A stretch of 57,195 nucleotides of DNA from Polyangia bacterium (GCA_030424595.1 JAUHWG010000045.1:1-57195); one strand, 5' to 3'. Positions 43,875-53,306 are shown, counted from the first letter of the stretch. Numbers and translations are program-made. The notes: a model not told the origin generated them from the sequence alone.

Positions 43875-43965
43875 CGGAGGGTGAGGGGATCGAACCCTCA
43901 AGGGTCTTTACGACCTCGCTTAGCTAGCAACCAAGTGCCGTCGCCATCCGTCGGCTTGACCCTCC
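43875..43965 (-). tRNA. tRNA-Ser (anticodon GCT)
   Basis: First gene of the array. Acceptor GGAGGGT/ACCCTCC, D stem GCCG/CGGC, anticodon arm CTTGG-TTGCTAG-CTAAG, variable arm GGTC-GTAAA-GACC, T arm GAGGG-TTCGATC-CCCTC. Linker CAA without U8. Reads AGC and AGU, completing the serine set. It starts 9 bp upstream of tRNA-Ser(GGA). Confidence 0.85.
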
Positions 43966-44701
43966 GCAAAGCCCCCAGGACCATCTGGGGACGCATTTCG
44001 CCCCGTGTGCCGAGCCGCCGCATCCGGCGAATAGGCACAGGCTCACGCACAACCTCGTGGATCACGAGGCGCCGGACGCCTTGCTAGCTCGCTAGGCTAG
44101 CCCCGGGTCATGAGCGCGCCCTGGAACAGTTCAGGAGCGCTCTTCGAGCACGTCGCGAACGTCAGGAGCGGCTCTAGAGGGCCGTACTCGCCGATGATCG
44201 CGACCATCCAGAACTCGACCGGGCGCTCGACCAGCAGCGCTGCGCCCAGGAGGGCGCGGCCGAGATCGCAGCGTGGCGGGAGTTCTTGATTACGCGGAAC
44301 ATGGCGGACTTCATCGCTTCGAGAGACTATGTATCTCTATACTCGACCGTGGTCAAGTAACTATTTCGACATTCTTCAACCTCTGGCCAATGCGCGATGA
44401 TGACACATCTGAATACATAGAGTCGGACCCCAGCGCCAAGACCTCTCCGCCGAGACATGCCCGCCGGCACGCCTCGGGGAGGCCGCTCGTCGTCCCGCGA
44501 GGGGCCCTCGTCGCGAACTCGGACCTCGCCCCCTTCACGCACTCGCCTCCTTGCGGCCCAGGACCTCGCGGTCTCGCCCTCCTGCTCAACACCGCGATCT
44601 CGCGAACTCTCCGGCGAGCCCAGAGCGGACCGCCGGACAGGAGGCGGGACCACGAGACCCGCCTTGCCGAGACCCCTCACCTTTGCCAAGCTCGCCCGCC
44701 C
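43966..44701. other. 736-bp region upstream of the tRNA array and of tadA
   Basis: It should hold the array promoter (minus strand) and the tadA promoter (plus strand). CCCCAG/CTGGGG at 43973-43990 forms a 6-bp hairpin. About 44281-44430 is visibly AT-richer than its surroundings and overlaps the gene remnant at 44178-44360. I see no complete gene. Confidence 0.5.
44178..44360 (+). pseudogene. possible C-terminal gene remnant beside the tRNA array
   Basis: A 60-codon open stretch bounded by an in-frame TAG at 44175 and ending in TAA at 44360. Its translation looks protein-like (ELDRALDQQRCAQEGAAEIA, then WREFLITRNMADFIASRDYV) but has no good start; the only ATG is at 44301. The 3' part has clearly lower G+C than the flanks. 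I read it as the tail of a lost or incoming gene. Not assigned to a family. Confidence 0.3.
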
Positions 44702-45229
44702 ATGAGCGAGCTCGCCGACCCGACCGCCGCTGCGGCCCTCGTCGCTGACGACACACGCTACATGCGTGAGGCGCTGCGCCTCGCCGACGCGGCGGCGGTC
44801 CGCGGCGACGTTCCGGTGGGCGCCCTCGTGGTCCAGGACGGGGCGATCATCGGCGTAGGCTTCAACACCCGCGAGGGCGCGGCCGATCCCTGCGGCCACG
44901 CGGAGATCGTCGCCCTCCGCGACGCCTGTCGCTCGACCCGGCGCTGGCGGGTCGACGGCGCGACCCTCTACGTCACCCTCGAGCCCTGCCCGATGTGCGC
45001 CGGGGCGCTGGTCAACGCCCGGGTCCGCCGTCTCGTCTACGGCGCCGACGATCCGAAGGCGGGCGCCGTCCGCAGCCTCTACCAGCTCTGCGACGATCCC
45101 CGGCTCAACCACCGCCTAGAGATCACCACCGGCGTTCTCGCGGGACCCTGCGCCGCAGTCCTCTCCGAGTTCTTCCGCTCGATCCGCGAGCGCCGTCGCG
45201 GCCGAGCTCGGGGCGCCCGCTGGCGCTGA
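44702..45229 (+). CDS. tadA: tRNA-specific adenosine deaminase
   Basis: 175 aa from ATG 44702 (ATG 44762 would remove 20 residues). Cytidine-deaminase-fold zinc enzyme: DPCGHAEIVALRDAC supplies the His ligand and catalytic Glu, and EPCPMCAGALVNARV the two Cys ligands. MREALRLADAAAVRGDVPVGALVV and VYGADDPKAGAV are typical of TadA. It converts A34 to inosine in tRNA-Arg(ACG). It is divergent from the serine tRNA array, although serine tRNAs here have no A34 and are not substrates. Confidence 0.93.
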   Translation: MSELADPTAAAALVADDTRYMREALRLADAAAVRGDVPVGALVVQDGAIIGVGFNTREGAADPCGHAEIVALRDACRSTRRWRVDGATLYVTLEPCPMCAGALVNARVRRLVYGADDPKAGAVRSLYQLCDDPRLNHRLEITTGVLAGPCAAVLSEFFRSIRERRRGRARGARWR

Positions 45230-45399
45230 GCCCTGCCGACAGGACCTGCTCGCCACAGACCGCCCGCGCTCAGGCCGCGGGTCGGCGTCCCCCCAGGGAA
45301 CCTGCGAGAGGCGTCACCGGCCTCAAGGCGGGCGCCCCCCAGGCGAGCGTGACGAAGACCCCCAAAGCGCGGCCCGCAGCGTTATCCTCTGGAGAGCCC

Positions 45400-46365
45400 A
45401 TGCTGACCGATCGCGACGCAGTCCTCCGGATCCTCGCCCGCGAGCGCCTGAGCATCGACAGCGCCGCGCCCGGGCGCACGACCTTCCTCTCCCATCTGGG
45501 GGCGATGCCGAAGCTGATCCCCGGGCCGTGGATCGCCCACCGCGAGCTCCTCTACGCCCTCGCGCTCGCCAACCTCTCGCCGGATCAACGGCGCAGCCTC
45601 GCCCAGGCGATCCTCGTCGACTACGACCGTGAGTTCGGCGTCGGTCGACTGCTCCTCCAGGCGCTCCCCTCCGGCCTCCCCTTCGGCGGCGCCTCGCTGG
45701 CGGTGCGCCCCCGCGGCGGCAGCCCCCGCTGTCTCTACACCTGGGCCCTCGGCCCCGACGCCCAGCCCGCCCCCTGCGACTGGCTCTTGCTCCGAGCCCA
45801 GCCCGAGTGGGCGCTCGAGGGCGCCGAAGTCCTGCGGGGCGAGGACACCCAAACCCTGCACGCGCTCGGCTCCGACGTCGTCATCTTCGTCCCCTCCGCC
45901 GTCGCCGCCCGCCAGGTCGCCGACCACTGCCTGCGCGGGATCCCGATCACCGCCCACCCCCGCTTCCTGCCCCACCTGAGCGACACCGAACACGACGCCA
46001 AGATCGCCCTCTGGCCGATGGACGCGGTGCCCTCGCAGAGCCTCTCCAGGCGTCGGGTGACCGCCGTCATCATCGTCGACGGCACGGAGACGACGACGCG
46101 AACGATCCTCCGCTGGGCCGCCGAGCGCAGCGACGCCCGCGAGGCCGAGACCGGCAAGCCCAACGAGATCGAGGTCACCGAAGCCTCGTGCCCGGGTCGG
46201 CTCAGCAGGAGCGGACTGCTGCGCTTCTGGGAGGCCTGTGAGCGCCCGTCGATCCTCCTCCGCGGCGACCCGACCTGGACCGGCCCCGGCCAGGAGTGGC
46301 TGCGGGCCAACGGGGCCGCCGTCGAGCTCCAGGTCGACAGCACCCAGCTCGGACTCTTTGAGTAG
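45400..46365 (+). CDS. hypothetical protein with clamp-binding-like C-terminus
   Basis: 321 aa from ATG 45400. I do not recognise the family. The N-terminal 100 residues are helical (LSHLGAMPKLIPGPWIAHRELLYALALANL); the rest is a mixed alpha/beta domain with VVIFVPSAVAARQVADHCLRGIPITAHPRFLP and RRVTAVIIVDGTETTTRTIL. The last residues are TQLGLFE; QLGLF fits the pentapeptide QLxLF by which many replication and repair proteins bind the DNA polymerase sliding clamp. That hints at a role at DNA, by inference only. No signal peptide. 170 bp separate it from tadA. Confidence 0.7.
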   Translation: MLTDRDAVLRILARERLSIDSAAPGRTTFLSHLGAMPKLIPGPWIAHRELLYALALANLSPDQRRSLAQAILVDYDREFGVGRLLLQALPSGLPFGGASLAVRPRGGSPRCLYTWALGPDAQPAPCDWLLLRAQPEWALEGAEVLRGEDTQTLHALGSDVVIFVPSAVAARQVADHCLRGIPITAHPRFLPHLSDTEHDAKIALWPMDAVPSQSLSRRRVTAVIIVDGTETTTRTILRWAAERSDAREAETGKPNEIEVTEASCPGRLSRSGLLRFWEACERPSILLRGDPTWTGPGQEWLRANGAAVELQVDSTQLGLFE

Positions 46366-46405
46366 CGAAGCCCGACGAGCGCTCCGTCGGATGAGAGAAA
46401 GGGAG

Positions 46406-46467
46406 ACGCGGCGCCCAAGCGGACGCCCAAGCGGACGCCCAAGCGGACGCCCAAGCGGACGCCGCGT
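46406..46467. repeat. 12-bp tandem repeat bounded by an inverted repeat
   Basis: GCGGACGCCCAA is repeated three times exactly plus partial copies at both ends (core 46419-46466). ACGCGGCG at 46406-46413 and CGCCGCGT at 46460-46467 are perfect complements, so the array could be held in a stem. It lies between two convergent genes. Confidence 0.88.
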
Positions 46468-46493
46468 TCGCGCGTACGGACACCGCGTCGCCG

Positions 46494-48125
<1,632 letters not shown>

Positions 48126-48731
48126 GACTTCTCCTGGTCGTATCGTCGCGCCGCCGATCGCTCGTCGGGGTCACGTGCGCGCAACATACTCGAAAACTTT
48201 CGCCCGCCAAGGGCGCCCTGACCGCCAACGGTCGCTTCGAGCGCGGTAAGCGCTGCCTTCGAATGGCCGCCGACGGCCTCAGGCTTCGGGATCCGAGTAT
48301 GGACCTAGGAGCTATCACGTGAAGGAGCGATCTCGGGATCGCTCCCGACCCATCGACCGCAGAGGTCGGCATCCTACTACCTCGCCGTCACCATCATCAC
48401 CAGCCCCGCGCCGATGAGCTGCCAGCCCGCACCGAGGACCTGACTGAACGTACACAGCTCACAGCCTTCAGGGCGACGCCTCCTGATCCGCGGAAGCCGT
48501 CGCCGTCGACGGGGGCATGCACGCCGTGACATTCACATGCTCCTTCGGACATGACCCGAGCGAAGAGTCGCAGCGCTCCGCCCCCGCGCGCGCTCCCGAG
48601 GCGAGCGTGCGCATTCGCCCCGACATCTCCACAATGGACGCCAAGACAGCCGCCGAGGCCGGCTATTCGCGGCGCGGAGGCCCCTTTCGCCCTGGCCTCC
48701 GCGCGCCCCCCTGCGCTATTCAAGGAGACAT
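48126..48731. other. 606-bp divergent intergenic region
   Basis: Between the divergent anchor-L lipoprotein and Mrr-type genes. It contains both promoters, one perfect hairpin (48324-48345) and several short frames with weak coding character. Minus-strand 48385-48480 reads a short hydrophobic C-terminus (ELCTFSQVLGAGWQLIGAG), but no start or full frame supports a gene. Confidence 0.45.
48324..48345. promoter_or_regulatory. perfect 9-bp hairpin in a divergent promoter region
   Basis: GGAGCGATC-TCGG-GATCGCTCC. It is about 390 bp upstream of the Mrr-type start and 200 bp upstream of the lipoprotein start. Candidate terminator, small-RNA end or operator; no U tract. Confidence 0.4.
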
Positions 48732-49799
48732 ATGGTGCGTCGAGTTAGGAGCGAGAGCAGCCGCAGAGCGCAGGTGCTCGCGGCCCCGAGGCCGCTCTCC
48801 GCAGAGGTCCCGCAGGCCGACAAGCTGGCGAACATCCGCCAGCTCGCGGCCGCGGTCGGCGACGGGATCCACCACCCCGCCGCGCTCCTCGAGCTCCTCG
48901 ACGTCGATCAGCGCCACTTCGCCTACTACCGCCAGGCCGCGGTGATCCTCGGGATCCTCCGGGTCCGCGACGATCGCAGCCTCGCCCTCACCGACCGCGG
49001 TCGTCGGCTCACCGCCGCCCCCGAGGCCTCGAGCGCCGAACGACAGGTCTTTCGCCGAGCGATCGCCGAGGCCGAGGCCCTCAAGCCCTTCCGCGCCTGC
49101 TTCGACGCTCCCAACGTCGACGCCCGCAAGCTCGCCCGCCAGGTCCAGCGTCTGACCGGCCTCGCCTCGTCGACCGCCGCCCGCCGGGCCCAGACCCTGG
49201 TCAAGTGGCGGGAGTACATCCACAGCCCGGACCTTGCCCCTTCGCGGCCGGACCTGCCGGAGCTCAGCGCTCGCCTCGAGCGGTTGATCGCCCGGCACAA
49301 CGCCCTCGCCAAGCAGCGAACCCTGGAGTGGCTCCTCCACGTCGACCCGAGCCGCTTTGAGGCGATCCTCGGCGAGCTCGCGCGGGCGATCGGCTACCGC
49401 GAGGTGATCGTCCGCGGCGGGCCGAACGACGGCGGCATCGACGTCCAGGCGATCCGCGTCGATCGCTGGGGCCATCGGGCCAAGGTCGCGATCCAGGCCA
49501 AGCGCTACCAACGACCGGTCGGCCGCAGGATCATCGACGAGATGATCGGCGTCCTCAGCCGCGAGCGCCTCGGCGAGGCGATCATCGTCACCACCTCCGA
49601 GTTCTCCAAGCGGGCCGAGTCGGCCGCCCGCGGCGAGCCCCGCGTCCGCCTGGTCAACGGCGTCCAGCTCGTCGATCTCCTGGCGGAGCACGGCGTCGTC
49701 GTCCGCTACGCCGCCCGCGGCGAGCTCGTCCCCGTCTCAGCGCCGCCGACGAGCGGCCATGAAGACGAGGCTGAGCCCGAGGCCGAAGCCCAAGTCTGA
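48732..49799 (+). CDS. Mrr-type restriction endonuclease-like protein
   Basis: 355 aa; ATG 48732 preceded by AAGGAG. The N-terminal 110 residues look like a winged helix (NIRQLAAAVGDGIHHPAALLELL and LRVRDDRSLALTDRGRRL). The C-terminal 150 residues are a PD-(D/E)xK nuclease of the Mrr family: FEAILGELARAIGYREVIV, catalytic Asp in NDGGIDVQA and QxK in VAIQAKRYQRPVGRRIIDE. Mrr-type enzymes cut modified DNA or serve as type IV restriction. No methylase or helicase subunit is adjacent. Its last 63 bp overlap the convergent LPMO-like gene. Confidence 0.85.
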   Translation: MVRRVRSESSRRAQVLAAPRPLSAEVPQADKLANIRQLAAAVGDGIHHPAALLELLDVDQRHFAYYRQAAVILGILRVRDDRSLALTDRGRRLTAAPEASSAERQVFRRAIAEAEALKPFRACFDAPNVDARKLARQVQRLTGLASSTAARRAQTLVKWREYIHSPDLAPSRPDLPELSARLERLIARHNALAKQRTLEWLLHVDPSRFEAILGELARAIGYREVIVRGGPNDGGIDVQAIRVDRWGHRAKVAIQAKRYQRPVGRRIIDEMIGVLSRERLGEAIIVTTSEFSKRAESAARGEPRVRLVNGVQLVDLLAEHGVVVRYAARGELVPVSAPPTSGHEDEAEPEAEAQV

Positions 49800-50375
49800 G
49801 CCGGCTCCGCCCCCCCTCGCGGCCGCGCCCCGCACCGCGCAGCCACAGCCCTCCTCTAGGATGTCGGGCCCTCCGCCCTCGGTGAGGCGGACGTCGATGC
49901 AATGGTAGTAGATGTCGTTGCCGTCGCCGTAGGGCGCCTTGTCCGTCATCACCTGGATGATCTGGATCGTGCAGGCCTCGCACTCGACCTCGGGCAGGGT
50001 GACCATCACCTCGTACTCGCTCTCGCCGGCGACGTCCTCGATCCCGTCGAGGAGCACGGTGTCGTCGGAGTAGCGCTCGTCAGCGGTCGCCGGGTCGACA
50101 AAGTCGTCGCTCCCCTCCGGGTCGAAGGCGACCCGGTAGTGCCCGGGATGATCGACGAACTCGCGCCAGGCGAGAACGAGCGTCTCCCCCGGCGCGAAGA
50201 CATAGATATTGGCGCCGGGGAGGCCGTCATCCTCGTCGCCGCAGGGGCCGACCTTCTGCTGGCCCTTGCCGTGGCGGGTGACGTGCGAGGAGATCTCAAT
50301 GTGGGCGACCGCCGGCGCCGAGGCGAAGAGCAGCGCAGCGGCGGCCGACGGCGCGAGGAGGGCTGAAAATCTCAT
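49737..50375 (-). CDS. LPMO-like secreted protein with MYXO-CTERM-like tail
   Basis: 212 aa from ATG 50375. The signal peptide ends APAVA-HIEIS, so cleavage would expose an N-terminal His as in copper lytic polysaccharide monooxygenases; a second His candidate is in REFVDHPGHYRVAF. Overall it resembles the SCE4755-type LPMO-like proteins of myxobacteria. The C-terminus has GCGCAVRG, a Gly/Ala spacer, a hydrophobic helix and ARRRR, a MYXO-CTERM-like sorting signal. It should be exported and then anchored or processed at the surface. Substrate unknown; it may bind copper without oxidising glycans. Confidence 0.8.
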   Translation of the reverse strand: MRFSALLAPSAAAALLFASAPAVAHIEISSHVTRHGKGQQKVGPCGDEDDGLPGANIYVFAPGETLVLAWREFVDHPGHYRVAFDPEGSDDFVDPATADERYSDDTVLLDGIEDVAGESEYEVMVTLPEVECEACTIQIIQVMTDKAPYGDGNDIYYHCIDVRLTEGGGPDILEEGCGCAVRGAAARGGGAGSDLGFGLGLSLVFMAARRRR

Positions 50376-50476
50376 CTTCGAAAGCCTCGCAGGCGGGCCC
50401 CAGACCGTCAATCACCGGTCCTGAGAGCGAAGACGAGACCTTCCCCCAAGCCGATGTCATCTGCTATCGCTGGCGC

Positions 50477-51859
50477 ATGGCAGACGAAGAGCGTGATCAG
50501 GCCTCCACCGACCCCAGCGAGACCGAGACCGAGGCGAAGGAGGCCCAGGCCGAGGCCGCGGTCGATCCGGAGATCGAGCGCAAGCAGGAGCTCCAGCGCC
50601 AGCTCGACGCCAAGCTCGACGCCGACGAGATCAAGCTCTACGAGTACAACCTCCGCAAGCAGGCGATCAAGGCCGGCCGCGCGGACGCCCTCGAGGTCGA
50701 CCTCAAGGAGCTGACCGACGGCGAGGAGCCCCCCCCGGCCTTCGGCGCCAAGCCGAACGCCTGGGCGGGCAAGACCCCCAAGGTCTGGGCGTCGAGCGAC
50801 GGCCGCGGCGACGACCCGGACGTCCGGATCGTCCACGATCCCCTGCAGCGTGGGATCGGCGACGGCAAGGCCTTCTTCTTCCTCTTCGGCCTGAAGAAGA
50901 CCCGCGCTGTCGACATGAAGATGCGGGAGAAGGAGCTCGAGAACATCGACGATGACGTCGAGATCCTCCGCCAGGCCGGCTACACGGTCATCGTCGACCC
51001 CGAGGCGACCAAGGAGGACTTTCTCGCGGCCCTCCGCGGCGAGGGTGAGCGCGCCGAGGGCCTCGCGCCCGCCGGGATCCTCTGGAGCGCCCACGGCTAC
51101 GAGGACGGGGCGATCGAGACCTGCGACGGCGGGACCATCCGCCCCGAGGACGTCGACCCCAAGTCGGTCTGCCCCGAGCTGCGGGTGATGATCTTCTCCG
51201 CCTGCTACACCGGCTCGCGCTCGACCACCTGGCGCAAGGCCCTGGGCGGCCGGCCGCTCGTGGTCGGCTGGGGCCGACCGGTGACGATCACCCGCGCCGT
51301 CGACTTCCTCACCCCGAGCGACGACACCGACACCGACCTCGACGATCTGATCGAGCGCTACCTGCTCAAGGACACGCCGCTGCCCGGCGAGAGCAACACC
51401 CAGAGCTACTCGCCGCTGAGCGCCCAGCGCGGTCGCCTCGCCGATCTGCCCGAGCGGATCGAGAAGGTCGCCGATCTGCTCCGCGCCCGCTGGCAGAAGG
51501 AGGACGGCCACCTCAAGCTCTTCGTCCCCCTGCCCGAGGGTCGCAAGCAGCTCGTCGAGGCCTTCGTCGTCGACTGCGCCGAGGCCTTCAACGAAGGAGA
51601 GCCCCTCCTCGCGATCCAGTCCGACGTCGGCGAGCTCTCGGCGATCGTCGACCCCGCGCTCCTCCTCGCCGGCTTCGGTCAGCCGGGCTACGCCCGGGTC
51701 GCCCTCGTCAGCGGCGAGACCGACATGCCGAACATCGTCGCCCAGGGGTTCCTCCCCCTCTCGCGCGTCCGCGACCGCGACCTCGCCGCGTTGATCTACC
51801 AGGTGGCGAGCCTGGGTGACGCGCTCGAGCATCGGATCTTCGGCGGCGACATGCGCTGA
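50477..51859 (+). CDS. caspase/CHAT-like putative cysteine protease
   Basis: 460 aa. Residues 1-115 are charged and helical with no signal peptide. Residues about 125-300 look like a clan CD peptidase: the strand AGILWSAHG gives His206-Gly207 and VMIFSACYTGS gives Cys243, the order and hydrophobic context of the caspase/CHAT dyad (CHAT proteins show a similar LSACxTG). Residues 300-460 (RRTD-free, Glu/Leu-rich) match nothing known. Such proteases are often activated by partner proteins, but no TPR, gasdermin or CRISPR partner is adjacent. Activity is inferred from two motifs only. Confidence 0.6.
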   Translation: MADEERDQASTDPSETETEAKEAQAEAAVDPEIERKQELQRQLDAKLDADEIKLYEYNLRKQAIKAGRADALEVDLKELTDGEEPPPAFGAKPNAWAGKTPKVWASSDGRGDDPDVRIVHDPLQRGIGDGKAFFFLFGLKKTRAVDMKMREKELENIDDDVEILRQAGYTVIVDPEATKEDFLAALRGEGERAEGLAPAGILWSAHGYEDGAIETCDGGTIRPEDVDPKSVCPELRVMIFSACYTGSRSTTWRKALGGRPLVVGWGRPVTITRAVDFLTPSDDTDTDLDDLIERYLLKDTPLPGESNTQSYSPLSAQRGRLADLPERIEKVADLLRARWQKEDGHLKLFVPLPEGRKQLVEAFVVDCAEAFNEGEPLLAIQSDVGELSAIVDPALLLAGFGQPGYARVALVSGETDMPNIVAQGFLPLSRVRDRDLAALIYQVASLGDALEHRIFGGDMR

Positions 51860-52223
51860 GCCCCGACCTCTACGCCGGTAGAGCATCGACCCGGCGAGGG
51901 ACAGGACCGCCGGGCCCGCCCCTCACCTGGCCGGGCCCGCTGGCCGGGCCCGCTGGTCGGGCTGTCCACGCCCACCAGCAAAATAGCCGCAGCTCGCTCA
52001 GCCCTAGCAGCGCTCACGCCATTGCCCCGACTCTCGCCAATCTGCTCCTCTTGACGCGACAGGTACGCCCCGGGAGGGCCGGGGTCTGGGCGGAGAACGA
52101 AGAAGGCCCAGGCGGATGTCCGCGCCGGGCCTCGCTGTGGTCGCTGGTTCGTCGTGATCACTCCCGGACGGCCGCAGCCGCCGAGCTGGTCTCCACGATC
52201 CAGGCCAGTCGTTCTCCGCTTTA
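51860..52223. other. 364-bp gap between convergent genes
   Basis: Holds a short tandem repeat (CTGGCCGGGCCCG twice, then a decayed copy, 51927-51961) and the hairpin at 52104-52132. No gene-like frame. Confidence 0.55.
52104..52132. terminator. hairpin between convergent genes
   Basis: AGGCCC pairs with GGGCCT and GCGGA with TCCGC around a short loop, with a small internal bulge. It lies 245 bp past the caspase-like stop and 92 bp past the YbjN-like stop. Confidence 0.45.
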
Positions 52224-52625
52224 TTAGAAGTCGTCGTCGCCCGAGTAGTCGGACTCGAGCTTGTCGGCGGTCCGAGCGATCACGTTGAGCGGCAGCTCGA
52301 ACTCGTCGGGGTCCATCGTCGGCAGCGGCGCGTTGTAGATGAGCACGTAGTCGCCGTCGCTGTCGAGCGCGAGGGCGCCGCAGGCGAAGTCCTCGTTCTT
52401 CCGCAGGGCGACCTTCGCCGGCATCTTGTCGCCGTTGCAGACGACGCTGCGAAACTCCACCCACTCCATGTCGAAGGCCTCGAAGAGGCGGACGAAGATC
52501 TTCTGGCTACGGCCGTCCTTGAAGCCGAAGACGAGCGAGAAGTAACGCTCATCGTCCTCCATCAGCTTGTACTGCGAGCGCGCGTAGTCCTTGATCTCTT
52601 TCCAGGTCGGCATGCGGGGATTCAT
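52224..52625 (-). CDS. YbjN/secretion-chaperone-like small protein
   Basis: 133 aa from ATG 52625 (ATG 52613 also possible). A compact alpha/beta protein: WKEIKDYARSQYKLMEDDE, FSLVFGFKDGRSQKIFVRLF, WVEFRSVVCNGDKMPAKVAL and GDYVLIYNAPLPTMDPDE, ending in an acidic tail (DYSGDDDF). The pattern recalls YbjN and type III secretion chaperone folds, which bind other proteins; this is a fold-level impression. Divergent from rnhA with 129 bp between starts. Confidence 0.65.
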   Translation of the reverse strand: MNPRMPTWKEIKDYARSQYKLMEDDERYFSLVFGFKDGRSQKIFVRLFEAFDMEWVEFRSVVCNGDKMPAKVALRKNEDFACGALALDSDGDYVLIYNAPLPTMDPDEFELPLNVIARTADKLESDYSGDDDF

Positions 52626-52754
52626 GCCACAACCTGGGGGCCCCTGGGGACGGAAAATCCGGCGCTGGTGAGGATCCGAGTCCAGCCGCCGGCCGGCGAG
52701 AACGCGCCTTTGACGCACTTCGCGCGAGCGCGCGCCTCTGCTAAGGGATGCAGC

Positions 52755-53222
52755 GTGGAAGCGACGCCACAGGTCCCCCTCGAGTACATGCGCCTCTACA
52801 CCGACGGCGCCTGCCGTGGCAATCCGGGCCCCGGCGGCTGGGCCTATGTGCTCAAGCATCCTGCCAGCGGCAAGGAGCTCGAGGGATCCGGCGGCGATCC
52901 TGCCACCACCAACAACCGGATGGAGATGATGGCCGTGATCCGCGGCCTCGCGATCCTCCGCCTGCCGCTGACGATCGACCTCTACTCCGACTCGCAGTAC
53001 GTGCTCAAGGGGCTCGCGCAGTGGCTCCCGGGGTGGAAGCGGCGCGGCTGGAAGACCGCAGGCGGCAGCCCCGTGAAGAACCAAGATCTATGGATCGAGC
53101 TCGATCAGCTGATCCACAAGCACACGGTCCGCACCCACTGGGTCCGCGGCCACTCCGGGCACCCCGAGAACACCCGCTGCGATGAGCTCGCCGTCGCCGC
53201 ATCCCGCAGCGTAGGCCGCTGA
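52755..53222 (+). CDS. rnhA: ribonuclease HI
   Basis: 155 aa from GTG 52755, the usual size of bacterial RNase HI. Catalytic residues: Asp17 in YTDGACRGNPGPGGW, Glu57 in NNRMEMMAVIRGL, Asp79 in YSDSQYV, and a late Asp in TRCDELAVAA. It hydrolyses the RNA strand of RNA-DNA hybrids (R-loops, primers). The handle region with KRRGWKTAGGSPVKNQDLW is intact. Confidence 0.96.
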   Translation: MEATPQVPLEYMRLYTDGACRGNPGPGGWAYVLKHPASGKELEGSGGDPATTNNRMEMMAVIRGLAILRLPLTIDLYSDSQYVLKGLAQWLPGWKRRGWKTAGGSPVKNQDLWIELDQLIHKHTVRTHWVRGHSGHPENTRCDELAVAASRSVGR

Positions 53223-53306
53223 TCTCGGGGCCAGCGCCCCTCCATCCGCGACGCGACAGGCTTCCCTTCGGCCGTCGGAGTGCGCGACCATGAGCGCGCA
53301 GCGACC

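Noticed and set aside
43284..43965. The tRNA elements as selenocysteine tRNA or as 8/4 or 9/3 allo-tRNAs
   Set aside because: Anticodons are ordinary serine (and Trp) ones, none is TCA, and an eighth acceptor pair would be C-C in tRNA-Ser(CGA) and tRNA-Ser(TGA). The acceptor/T arrangement is 7/5.
48385..48723. A small membrane or Cys-rich protein gene on the minus strand
   Set aside because: Different frames each look protein-like for only 20-30 residues, with no start, ribosome site or consistent frame.
50477..53222. A protease-effector module (caspase-like gene with a pore-former or chaperone partner)
   Set aside because: The nearest genes are a convergent YbjN-like gene and rnhA; no gasdermin-like or membrane-pore gene is adjacent, so a module cannot be supported.
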